Below, in pieces: positions 1-12,400 of a DNA stretch of 64,000 nt. A program made the position numbers and the translations under genes. The DNA comes from Progne subis subis. Lineage: Eukaryota; Chordata; Aves; Passeriformes; Hirundinidae. Where the stretch lies: NCBI GenBank assembly GCA_022316685.1, contig JAKJHU010000038.1, forward strand, positions 5,002,884 to 5,066,883, in the 5' to 3' direction. Every line of letters starts with the position of its first letter. Position 1 is the first letter of the stretch. The notes beneath the pieces were generated by a model that saw only the letters and a program-made list of their open reading frames with translations, did no database searches and had not been told where the DNA came from.

Positions 1-165
1 TAGGCACTTTATTGAGCAAAATTAAAATTCCACTTTAGACTCTCATTGTGTAACATTATGCTAGTTAGTAATGTGCCTGAAAAGAGCATTTATTTAAATA
101 GTACAGTAAGAACAGTGAAATGTGCAGTGCAGTATTTTTAACTTGCCCTTAATTCCCCAAATTAC

Positions 166-417
166 CTTTAGAATACTTGTCAAAAAGACAGAGGAGCCCA
201 TAAGGACAAAAATCATGAGCCCTGTGACTCTTTGCTCCCGGATTCCAAGAAATTTTGGCTGCTCCCCTGGAGCGGAGCACTCTGATTCCAGTTTTAAGCT
301 GTTCACATGGGAAATAGAGAGGACAGTGGCTGCAACAAACCATGGCAATCCCATAATAGAGCACACACCAAGCATCACTGCCACCATGAGTAGGTCGAGG
401 TGGTATCCACATCCTTT
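166..417 (-). CDS. SLC4A10: SLC4A10 exon: TM9-TM10, last exon inside the window
   Basis: 252 nt, 84 codons, phase 0. The acceptor is CTTTTTTTAACAG and the donor AAG|GTAATT. It encodes [20 protein letters not shown] and [20 protein letters not shown] (TM9), then [20 protein letters not shown] and [20 protein letters not shown] (TM10). The following exon, expected to begin FIPMPVLYG, is beyond the left edge. Bases 1-165 are the start of that intron. Confidence 0.97.
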
Positions 418-3400
418 CTGTTAAAAAAAGTAAGGATGGAAAGAAGATGTAAAATGACATCTGAATTAAGGAGAACGCTCCTGGCAGGCATTCCTAATGA
501 ACAGCTAGAGACAAGTGAAAAATTGAGACTTGTAGAAAAAACATAGTTTCCTTCTGTGTGTTCCCCAGGCTGGGTCAGTAGGGATGGCAGACTGGTAATC
601 TAAGGGGAATTTGTACTACTGCACTCTCGGTGCTCAGTGTTACTGGACTCCTTCCAGTTCCGAGTTAAGTGCACCACAAATCCACTCTAGAGAGGGCACC
701 AAACAGCTTTCCTGCTTATAAAATGGATACTGGTAAGACACTGGAAGATACATACATTTTCTGGTTTAAGTAAGTCTCTTCTGTGTCTAACAGTAAGCAG
801 AACATCCAGCTGCGCTGCCAACTTCCCACTGCACTAATCTTAGTAGACCCTCCATCCATTCTTACAAAGAGGTGGAAAAGTATGTGTTTTTATTATTATA
901 AACATCTTTATTATAAACATCTGTAACATTTGCAAGGTCAGTTTGTGCTAGAAAGGGCGGTAAAACCACACTGATCCTTCTAAAGTTTTTTAAGATGGTA
1001 AGCATATGGTCTACAATAATGTCCCTTCAATCTTAGGTAAGAGCAGATAGCTATAAAATAAGATACATTAAATTAAAATATAAAATCAGGTACTGATTTA
1101 TTGGTTTCCTTATTCAAAGATAACATCATAATATCCATATGCAAAGTCAGTACAAAACCTTTGGGTTTGGATCACTTCTGTAGTGGTCAAATGCTACATA
1201 AATTTACCAACACATGGATAATGGTTTGCTTTTGTGCATAAAACCCTTCGGTCGAATTCGGTCGAATATAAATTTAAAAACCTGCAGTTATGACTTAACT
1301 GAAAAAGAAAATGCATCAAGCTTGGTTCTATAGATATCTGCTCCCATAGCTGAGTGGGATATTTCACTTCAATTTTAGCAAGTATCCAGGACCTCCTCAC
1401 AGCTGCAAGCAGCAGCTCAAGCTATTTTCCTTTAAAAAGTCAGGTAGTTAACCATCTCCACAAAACTTTGCAATATGGCAATAAATCCAGTGTCATGGTC
1501 TGATGAAACAGCGACGTTCATGCAAACAATGTGAATATGTTGAACCATAATTTTGCCTGTAAACCCATGCAAATGCCTTTTGACATAAAAAAAGTAACTA
1601 AACTAAACTTGGAAGGGTTTGCTACAGAGACTGCCAAAAGCTGAAATGTGCACTATCCAGAATTTGCTATGGGAAGTATAAAAAAAGAGGGGAAAATGAG
1701 TTGGAAGCAAACAAATCATTTCTTTATGAAGACAACTTTTACTTCTAAAACGGGAAGCGTCTGGGTTTATGAAAATGTAAGCCACATATCAAAATGAAAA
1801 TGCCATCTTATTTGCTTACATTATTTAAAAAGGGGGAAAAGTAAAGAAAATTAAGAGAATCAACTCTAGCAATCTTCCCTCACTCCCCAAAAGTGCTTAT
1901 GAGTCTTATCTCCAAGACACATCTTGACAAACTCAGAGATGTGTCAAACACAGATATTAGTTACAGGCACAATGCACTCAAAGAAAGAGTTTAATTCTAA
2001 ATCCTAACAGAGACACCTTTTTTTACCTTCTGACACATTTATGAGGAATGTATCTGCTAATGCATACAGAATCCGAGAGCATTTCCTCACATTCATACAT
2101 GATCTGAGGAACCTGACATATGGGAAGAAAAGGAAGCATAGCAACAGGTGATGCTACACCAGACCCCAGCAAAACTAAAACGCAGCAAGACAAGGGGGCA
2201 GCCAGGAGGACCATCTGACTCCCAGATGCCAGTGCTGAAAAAACACATTCCAAAGCTTGGCAGCAAATTCCTGCATCTGTCAAGTTAACCACATGCAATG
2301 CTATGGATTGACATGAAGAGCCAGGCTGACAAAGAGGGCAAAAAAAGAACATATCAAATGTCACAATCATCCAAGAAGAGGCAATGCAAAGTGAAGGTTG
2401 CAAATGCATTTGCTAAAGCAACTTGGGATTGGATTGCTGCTTATTAAAAGTATGTCAAAAAAAAAAGCCTAAGCTTGCTGCATATACATGTAGAGAAACC
2501 TGCTGCTAGATTTTGCCCAACAGTTTTTCAGAGGGGTGATGTCCCTTTTTCTCTCTCCATCTGTAGGCAACTAAAGTGTTGGAGAACGGAGCAGGAAGTT
2601 GTCCTGTGTTGTTTTAAGAACCCATTGTGCCTCTAAGGCTCAGTTTTATTCTCCTCCCTTCTTTAACATAGGAAGGGCATTAAAAAAAGGATGGGTAGAA
2701 TAACAGAGAAGGATGAAGAGAGTGAAACATATCTTCTATTGCAAAATAACCCCTGAGTAATTTTTAAAAATCCAATCCAGTAGAATAGCACTGTCAATAC
2801 CTAGAGAGGCAATTAATATAGTGGTATTTAGGGAGATTATTAACTCAAAGGCGTTTTTTTTCCAAGTAAATGAATCCTACTTCTACTAAAGCACAGAAGA
2901 TAGCACTTTCTTAATTCAGAATCTGTGTTTCCAATGACATTCATAAAGTCTTCTGTAAGGCAGTGGATCACTGACACAGGGCACAGGTACTGCACAGACC
3001 AACAAAGAAAACAGCATAAAAACTTAAGGCGTTCTATATCATATACAACAAACCAGCATACACAAGCAGATGGATGCATATTACATAATCTGAAGTAGAA
3101 AACAGCAATGAAAGTATAAATTTTGACTGAATACCTTTAATTTGTGTTCTTTTCTATTGATGATGACAGCTGTGATCTGCTGGTCCATAAAGATAAGGAT
3201 AGTACAAAGCAGGGCTGGAATTACAGCAGCTATCACTGTCCACCAAGGATTAGGCCCCAAAGGAGTAATAAACCAGCCACGGTCATCTCTGGTGGGCTAT
3301 GAAAACAGTCATGCATGGCCAGTCAGAACGGTAAGGACTATTTACATTTCAATTTCACAAGAATACGTACAAAGCATTACTAGGATATGACTTCCTTTAA

Positions 3401-6400
3401 AACCAACCTATACAGAGCACTAAAAAACACGCTAAACTTCTTCTGATGCCAAAATCTAAATTACACAATAAAATCATCTGGATTGTTACAGACTTGGTTG
3501 CACTTGATACAGTAAACCTAAAATTTGGAGGAAGCCCCAGAACATTACAGTAGGCTAGGATGTGGGCAATTTGAGCCTTCTTAATCTCTGCAGAAATAAC
3601 ATCAGGAAGTGTGATGGGAGAGGTTCATTTACATGTTTCATAAATCAGAGAGGCTGCATAATACCTTGTGAAGACAAAAATTTTAAAATAGTATCACTGC
3701 TCCCTGATGATGATAATAAAAAATTATAAACCAAACGTGGATTACTTTGCAAAATGGTAAAGCAGCACAATTTATCAACAACTTACCTTAAAAGCATTTG
3801 GAACCTGAAGTTTCGGTGATGGAATTCCAATGGCGTAGTCAATTAAAACCATGGACAAAATAGTGAGAAAGACAGCAAAATCGCTGACAACAGAGCGTAC
3901 CTATGATTATTGAGAGAAATTACAATTTTAACTAAAACCTTCGGGTACTATTTAAGATTTTTTTTATTCACTGTTTTAGTACAGCTTACAGCTTTAGGTT
4001 ACAGCTAAAACCATGCTTATTCTGATAAAAGCTTCTTACAGAGGAAAGATGCACTGTCTACTTCAGCAGCAAACTGAGTTTGCAGTGCAGATGGAATTCT
4101 TACTTAGGCTTGCCTAATGACAGCTTTTGAATTGAAATAATGGCACACACCTTTGTTGGGAAGTATCGGCTGGTTTTGAACTGCTTCAGAGTGGACGAGA
4201 GCGTTACTGTAGAAAAGAACAGGATGACAGACCAGAAGAGGACATCTGGAACATAGGGGCCATGATGACCACAGGCTCGCCCTACAAACTCACCATGAAA
4301 CTTTTTACATTCCTATAAGGGAGAGAAAAACAGCATTGCTCTAAAAATTATCCATGCTTCCACTAACATTTTCTTTCCAATTTCTTTCCTAAATTGCAAG
4401 CAAATTGTATTACTAGAAACAGTAAAACAATTTCTAGAGATTTATTCTTTTAAAGCTTAAAACTCACTATGTGTGTACCATGGAAAATTCTCAAAGGAAT
4501 CTCTTTTTTAGCCATATAAAATGATGAAGTCACTAAGACATCCCATAAATAAAGTCATTAATATAAAATCAGGCTTTTTTCAAACTCAGCAAGTACACAG
4601 ATTTATTTTTTGTGTACAAATACAGATTTACACTTACTAACACTCTCCAAGTGTGGAAAGCAAAGTTCAAAAGGCACAAAGAGAAAGGCTGCTCCTGGTG
4701 CATTCTCAAGAAGTGCTTTTTTTTTTTTTTTTTCCTTTCCCCCCCCACTTCACAGGCCCAGCAACTGAAGAAAAAGCTGTTTAGGATGTGTGGGCCTAAA
4801 AGGAGCCCAAAACATTTAATACCACACGGGGGCAGCGCATCCTGCAAATTGTGTTTCTCTTAAAAAAAAAAAAGATCTGATAAAATGCTGGGAAACACAA
4901 AATCTTTAACATCAATTATACTTAATATAATTTATTGTCAATATGCAGATACAGTGGAAAGCATTTCCAGTTCTTCTCCACTACTATCCTCAGTTGTCTA
5001 AAATCATCTAGAGTAGCTCTAGCTCTGTAAGTAGAGTAAGCTACCAGCTCTGGACTCACTTCTCCTTCCCAATCCCTCCACACTTACTAAGAAAAATGAA
5101 ATGCAGCACCCAGAATCAGGCATTCCAGGCAGAAATATCCTGCCAGATCAGGTCTTTTTGTATTAAATCAAGTGTGTCATTGGCTTATCAGGCTCACTGC
5201 ACAATATCATCTTATGGGAAACTTTGACTTTGAACAAAGATTGTCTTTGAAAAAAACACAATTGCTCTTTGATGATTGTGAGACAAAGGAGCACAGAGCT
5301 TTTTATACTGGAATATCAGTAAACTTGGGATGAAGTTCATCATATGCCTCCTGAAGAGGATTTTGTCGCCATCAAAATCCTCTTCACATTTGGTCCAAAT
5401 TCCTTTGATCACACTTGGTTTGTCTTGATAGCAAAAAATAATCGTTGGGGTTTAAGAGAGAATGAGAATCCAGATCGTCAGAAACTTGAAACATTTCAAC
5501 TAGATACAAGAAATATATGAAGATAGGAGCAGCAAAAGAGACATAATGGGGTGAGTCTGACCAAATATTTACAGACAGCAATGTCTAATCTCTTACTGCA
5601 GCTCTCTAGAACAGAAGTTTCTTGATGATGCTTACAAGAAATAAAGACACAAAAGTACAAAAAAACTCAGTTATTTCTTTAACGCTATAGGGACTCATGG
5701 GAAAAGTTGGTCAGTTATACTGCTACCTGTGTAAACTCAGGTTTTGGTAATAAGCTTTCACAGAAGTTTTTAAGGGTTTTATATAATGCAGCCAGTCTTT
5801 TACATTTATAGTTAAAACAAAATCTGTTATTTTAAATCTCCTCAGCTGCAAATGTACTCTGAAAAACACTGTCAGAGATCTGAGAAAGTGAGAGGAGGAG
5901 TCTGCCCCTGCACAGATGCTCTTAGAGTGTGCTGCAATTTTGAGAATATTCATTCTGGACTGCTGGAATCCCTCAGGCCAGCAGTTCTCAACTTTCTTTC
6001 TGCTGTTGCCACACCAGCAGAGTTGAGGAGCAGTCCCTGCTCAGAGCAAGGCGTGGAAGCAAGACAGAGCAGGCATGGAAGACAGCTCTTACTTAACATG
6101 AGCTCTTCTGCATTCCTGCCTTTGAAAAAAAAGAACAACATCTTCTGGAGACAGTCCATCGGATTGGCTTTTAAGTGTTCTTTTTGATTATGCTTACGAT
6201 TTGGTTAATTCAGTTATCGCTTCACTCTGGTGCCTTTTGCACTCAATTCTCTTTGACTGTGTAATGAAACGATCCGTTTGCGAGAAAAAGTGATGGCCCA
6301 ATCGCAACACGAGACTTTAATCAAGTTGTAAATGTTGCTTTGAAGAAGGCAAACTTGAATTATATAAATACTTTAAAAATAGAAAAGAGTACAGTTAAGA

Positions 6401-9400
6401 AACTTGTTACACATTCATGCAAGCCCCACTGAATTGTAGCTTTATTCCCTTCCTCCCCTGGGAAAAAAAAAAAAAAAAAAAAAAATTACAGAACTTACGT
6501 AAGAAAGAAGTGGTTACTGAGAGAAAATGTTACAAAATTTCTCCCCATCCTCTTTTTCATAGCCTGAACTATTGCAAGTGTGTTTTAGGGGAAATAAATG
6601 CTTCTGGTTCTTTCTACACAAGGGAACTTTGGTTTTGCCATCTGGCAGAATTTAGGACAAATTCATTGTCATTTGACATGTTTGACTTCATCTCAGCCAA
6701 GCTCTTGTGCTAGCGTGTCAAGAAGGTTCCAAAGCAGAGCATAAAATGCGCACACTTGCTTTAACGTGTGCTATCAGAGGCTGCAAAAAAGCTTACAAAA
6801 GGAGATAATGCTATAAAGTCCATGTTGATTTTTGTTAAGTATATTTTATTATTTATTTGAACAAATATGGGCAGAAAAGAAATAGTATTTCTTAATGCAT
6901 TTGTTGCAGCAAGATGGACAAAATTATTTCTGCCTATACCTTTCTTTATTAAGTTCCAAAATTTACTTACTGACACAGTTAGGTTCCCCCATGGCACGTC
7001 GGATGCAGATATATTGTAGTCCTGCCAGTATTGTAAGGTTTTATTGCTAGGATGTTCTGGTTCCACACAATTGCATCTGAAAAGAAAGGGTTTTTTCCTT
7101 AATAATAAAAAAATATATCAGATATTAATACAAATTATCAACTTTATAATACACTGAAATTATGCTCTATGTTGACAGATAATTTTAGTTCAAATGGGTT
7201 CAGTAAATGCATGCTTTGAAGCAGTTTGTAGTTCAGTAGCTAGTGCTATTACTAGAGTTTCATTTGCTGTGAGGTGCATATGCATATATAGTACGTAATG
7301 TGACAACCACTGATCAAACCACTGACCACATTAAGTTTTACCACCTGTTTTCTCCCTTGTCTATTGATACTTCTGATCATAGTTTGCAGTACCGAGAATA
7401 AGCCATTCCTGTTGCACCCTCTTACACCTAACACTTCTCTACATGGACGTTAGATGCTATGTACAGTTCCAGGCTGATCCATTTCTCAGATAACAAACTC
7501 TGTATCCTCTTTCTTTCCCAGGTGAAGGAATGCCTTTGCATGCAGAACTGCCCAACAATGCAGTCAACTGTCAGGGCTCTGAGTGTCAGGATCACCAGCA
7601 CCAAAGGCTCTCTGAACTCTGTGTCCCTTGTTCTCCTTTCCCCACAGCTGCTGTAAAAGCACACTTTTCATTTTAAATTGTGTATTTTAAGACGCAAAAT
7701 GTGACGAGGCAGCGTAGGAGGACAATATTGCAAATAGGTAATTTAAAATCAAAATTAAGTCTTTAAAGCCTTTGAAGCAACTGTGGGAGGCTTTTCCTTT
7801 GACAAAGCCTTCAAAACATCCATGATACTCTGTAGGATCCAAGATGTCAGCTACGCTTTGCAATACACATTAAATTAATCCTACTTTAATAATCTATAGC
7901 ACCATCTAGCCTGCTAGTATTTTAATGTGCTTATGACAACTTTAAATAAATTCTGTACTCTCTGATAAACATTTCAGGAGAAGCTGGGGACAGGATAACA
8001 TCTGACTATCACGTGCAGAGCCACTGAGCATAAATTGCACTACGGCTGTAGCAGAATATCAGTTTATTCACTTGCCTACACCATCTATTTTCTATGTGGC
8101 TGTTTATCTTTCCACAAAATTACAACACTCATCTAGATTTGTATGATTTTCTATATATGAAATTTTACCTTCTACATTCTAAGGACACAATGCTGACATT
8201 CTATTTCAATTTACAATACTATACATGTGACAATAGCTGCATTTAATACATAGATAGGGAAAGACGTAGGTTGCCTTTGTGCAATTCCTTGCTTTTATTT
8301 TAAATGCAGCTATTTACAAAAGAAAGAAAACCCTTACAGCCCATGAACAAAAAGAAAAAAGAAAAAAAAAAAAAAAGAAAAAAGAAAAAAGAAAAAAGCA
8401 ACTGCATTCAGAGAAGAAGAGGGCCTGAGCCAAAAGTCCTTGACTGGATCTTTCAAATATATTTGATATGCTTTGGATCAGGCCCTAAGTGCAGGATGAA
8501 TGCGTGAACAATGCGTAGTTCAAGGTATTACGACATGGGTTAAACGAAGCGCATCACTACTAGTGAGCTACAGCAGCAGAATAAAACCAACAAACAGTAC
8601 GGCTACATCATGTATTGCAAGGGAGTATTCGATGTTCATGCAACGATACAGAGGTGGCTGTGTCAGGTTACTGCTGTTCTCTGTGAGCACAGGAGCTCCT
8701 GGGCCCCCGGTGTCCATCGCCGATCGCAGACTGGCCGGACGCCGGGCCGTGGCCCGCGGGGCTTTGATTACAGCAGGCCAAGGTGGCTCGGGCTGCTCAC
8801 TCAGTCACTTCCTCACTAGAAGGGAAGACTGTGCCTGGCGCCAGCACTACATGGTACAGCTACGCTTGCTGCAAACTGCAAAATTACATTTAAAGGTTAG
8901 AGGAGCCGAAATTTCTATTTCCTCAGAAACGTGACTGTTGAAGCTATAGTTTAATACAGCTCAGGTAAATCACCTTCAGATGAGATCACCCGCTTATTTC
9001 TATAGCAATATCACTTTCCTCCTGCACGGCATTCCAGTCTGGTCTTTACCAAGTTGCACAGGCATTTAGCAATGGCAGACTGATCATCAGCAAATAAGCG
9101 ACTAGTACAAACTACACCCACGCAGACCGAAATCACCCTGCACAGTGCTTTTGTCACTGAATGGGAGCAGAACTAGGCTGTAACTGTAGAGATCAGATCC
9201 TGTTTCTACTCAGAAGACCATTGAAACAATGATCTCAATGTTTTGATATATACAACATTACATTGCTTTCAATACTGTATGTGTTTTGGCAACACTGACA
9301 TTTTGATGTGAGATTGTATCATAGTGTTACTGTCTTCCAGCATCCCACTAATTGCTTAACATTATAGAACTGTGAGATAGTAAAACACTCCCTGTCCATC

Positions 9401-12400
9401 CCAGAAAACAAAAGGAAGGTACCATTCAGTGCCAAAACATAAAGACACATAAAGACATTATCTACCAAAATATGTCATTTCATAACAGATATAATTGCTT
9501 CAAGGATAACTATTTCCCAGCATGACTGACCTACAAGGAGAATCTCACATAAATTAAATAATGCTTCCTACTTTATTCTTTTTAATATTTTAGTCTCTTT
9601 CATTGCCCATTTTACTTTGAGTAGTTTTGCCAGAAAAAAAGTAAAATATGCTAAATAGTTAACATCAACACATCCTTCTATTTTCCTGATAAAATATTAC
9701 TCAGAAGGCTGGAATAAGCAAAAACTTATTTCCTCTTAAGGGTTCAAATGCTCTTCCGTTCTTGTAAAGCTGTTTAAAGTGCTAAGCACTTGCCCATGAC
9801 AAGAGAACCGTGTGGAGTTTATGCTATTACCAAATGAGTAATAGACTATAAAAACACCTGTATTTTCTAAGCAACATATTCAAGTTTAAATACAGTACCA
9901 ACTTAGCAATGTACTCTTGTGTCTTTGAGTGATAAGTCAGCAATCATCTTCGTGATGCTAAAAGATCAAAAGATTCTTTTGATTCTCTTTCATTGTGGCT
10001 GGAATACAGGCAGGGAATAATCTGACACTGGTTGTGGCAGCAAAAGCATGGGTATCACTATATGGGGGGAGGCAATCTTTGCTGCCAATTTCAACATATC
10101 CATTTCATCACACTGATGACAGAAGTAATTCCCTTTTCCTCTTTACACTTTTGGATACTGCAAGACATTCTGATCTCCTGGTAGTAATTCAGATGTTCAA
10201 GTATGGATGACTGTACACTCCATGGTATCTGCGACATCCGTGATGATTTGGCACATATGAGAGGATCTTTGTTGAGTCATGCCTTTGTTTTCAAAGCAGC
10301 TGGAGGCTGAGAGATCTAAAATGGCACTAGTACCCAGCCACAGGTCCCTACCTGTATTTAAAATGCCCCTATTTTGCAACTAGACAGATATTAGTGGAGT
10401 TTGCTTTCTTTTAGGGTATTTAAAAATCTAATACAGCCTAATAAAAGTAGATTATACATCTGAGGTTGATAAATAAACCATTTCAGACAAGATGGTCTTC
10501 AGACAACTGAGAACTGTCGTAAGATTAGAACTGACAAAATGAGAACTTAACAAAGAGTAACAACCTGAACCTGCCAGCTAGAAACCATAACCAGAGCAAG
10601 AAGTCTTTACTGCCTATTCCAAAGTGCTCAAGAAATATCTGGCTAATCAGAATGGAGAACAAAGGTAGATTAGAAATAATAAATCTTAGGACTGCATGAA
10701 AAATGGGTATTCCCTGGAGCCTACACCTCTCTCCCTTTTATAGTAGGATCAAAGTTTCAGCTAAATCTTCAGCACCAATTCAACTGTAACAGTATAAGCA
10801 GTATAAAGTCACTCCCCACTTCCCTTCTTTGTCCTCCCAAACTCCCCACAATTTCTTAGCTGTTCTAGGTTTTGGTTCATTCACTTAATTATTCAGAGGC
10901 AGCCATCCTAACTTCGCTGCATGCAACATCTACAACTTGTCCTATTTTTAGAAAACAGAGCTAGGATCTGACAAGAGCAACTTCAGGAAATCTCAGACAA
11001 CTAGCAGTGTTCTTTGTTCCACAAACGGAACTATCCTTAATAGCACCAAAAAGACTGTCTGTATTACAATATCAACCTCTTACCCCTGATTCTTCAGGTG
11101 GCTTCTTCACCATTTTCTTATCTTTATTGTGTCATGCATGCTCTGCTCCCCACACAGACTTTAATGCAGCATGCTGCTAGTCCAGATTCAAAAAAGAATC
11201 TCAGACAGCGTTTTTGTGAGTAAATAAAATACACATAAACAGTGCAGCTCCCTTTGAAAGTCCCGTGACCATTCACCCCTCGGCAGCTGCCATTTTTCGG
11301 CAGGCAGTTTTCAAGATACTATTGACAATTTTATACAATCCAAAAGGAACTGGTTTGGATCTCTTTTTTTTTCCAGCATTTACATATTGCAAGCTACACC
11401 TATTTATGCTAGAGAAGGATATGATCTATAAAAGATGCAACTGCAGCTTCTCCCTGATTAGTCAATATACCATTTCCCCTTCCTAGAAGGGAAAAATGCC
11501 TTTCTGGCTCACTTAAGATAGCCTGAGAATGAGATTTGCTCAATATGAATATTTATAATACTTAAAAAACTACAGGCAAGTATGACAAATAAGTTGCAAA
11601 ATGTGCTTGTTTAAACAATATGTCTCACTGAATATCAGAGCACATATTTGGTAGTATGAGTAGGAAGGTTTTCCCCTAGCACAGAGGATGCTCTCAGAGT
11701 ATGCTGTGCACACACAGGAGAATGACAGTATGAAATGGAAGATAACATCACTAGGTTTGTTTTTAAAGTTTTTTTTTTTAAAGTAAGGTATATGTGTAGG
11801 TAATCTTTATGTTGCATTTACAAGGCTGAAGTATATTAATAGCCAAATGCTGTGCATGTTTAGGTTTTCTCCAAATACACCATTTTCATGCAAATTATGG
11901 GCATTCACAGAATCCTTCTGTTTCTCTGACAACTTCCATGGGAGGAGGACAACAACAGTATCATAAAATGATGTCTTCTCTGCTGTCTCATACCTACAAT
12001 ACCTGTATATCTCTGACAATATATTTACCATATTCCTTCTCGTGCCAACCCTCATACCAACTAAATCAAAGTCTCAGTGGAGAAAAGACTCGGAACAAAA
12101 TAATTAATGGTGATGGAAAATGGACTTGTCAGTTAAGTTCTATTCTCAGTATCATGAAACCCTTTCACAGCACAGCTGTCATGGCAAAGCAAGATTTTTT
12201 TCTTCATTTATTTATGAGATCTGCCGTCCTGAATTACGACCATTAAGTTATGTGGCCCATCTCTGACAGTCACGAACATCAGTAGGCATCCACATATATT
12301 CTCTAAGGTTACAAGTCTGTATAGTTGGTTAAATTCAGGAAGAAAATAGAAAAGCCTATTAAAGCACCTAAACAATGCACTCAGCAGCGCAATAGCTTCA

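Larger units (their letters stand above)
4313..6970 (-). other. SLC4A10 intron, 2.7 kb
   Basis: Contains a T17 run followed by C-rich sequence (4717-4747), an A23 run (6463-6485) and a small CpG cluster (about 6197-6311). The segment around 5975-6015 has a faint resemblance to old interspersed repeats but is too diverged to name. No exon seen. Confidence 0.8.

Noticed and set aside
2023..2409. 128-codon minus-strand open frame on the sense strand of the gene
   Set aside because: It lies within the intron after the TM8 exon, is out of step with any SLC4 sequence, and has Cys/Leu-rich random-looking composition.
5975..6015. Faint similarity to amniote GGTTCTCAACCTTT-type repeats
   Set aside because: Too short and diverged to call without a search.
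8500..8934. 144-codon open frame over the CpG island
   Set aside because: No recognisable protein; length is explained by local GC content. Kept as a CpG island, not as a gene.
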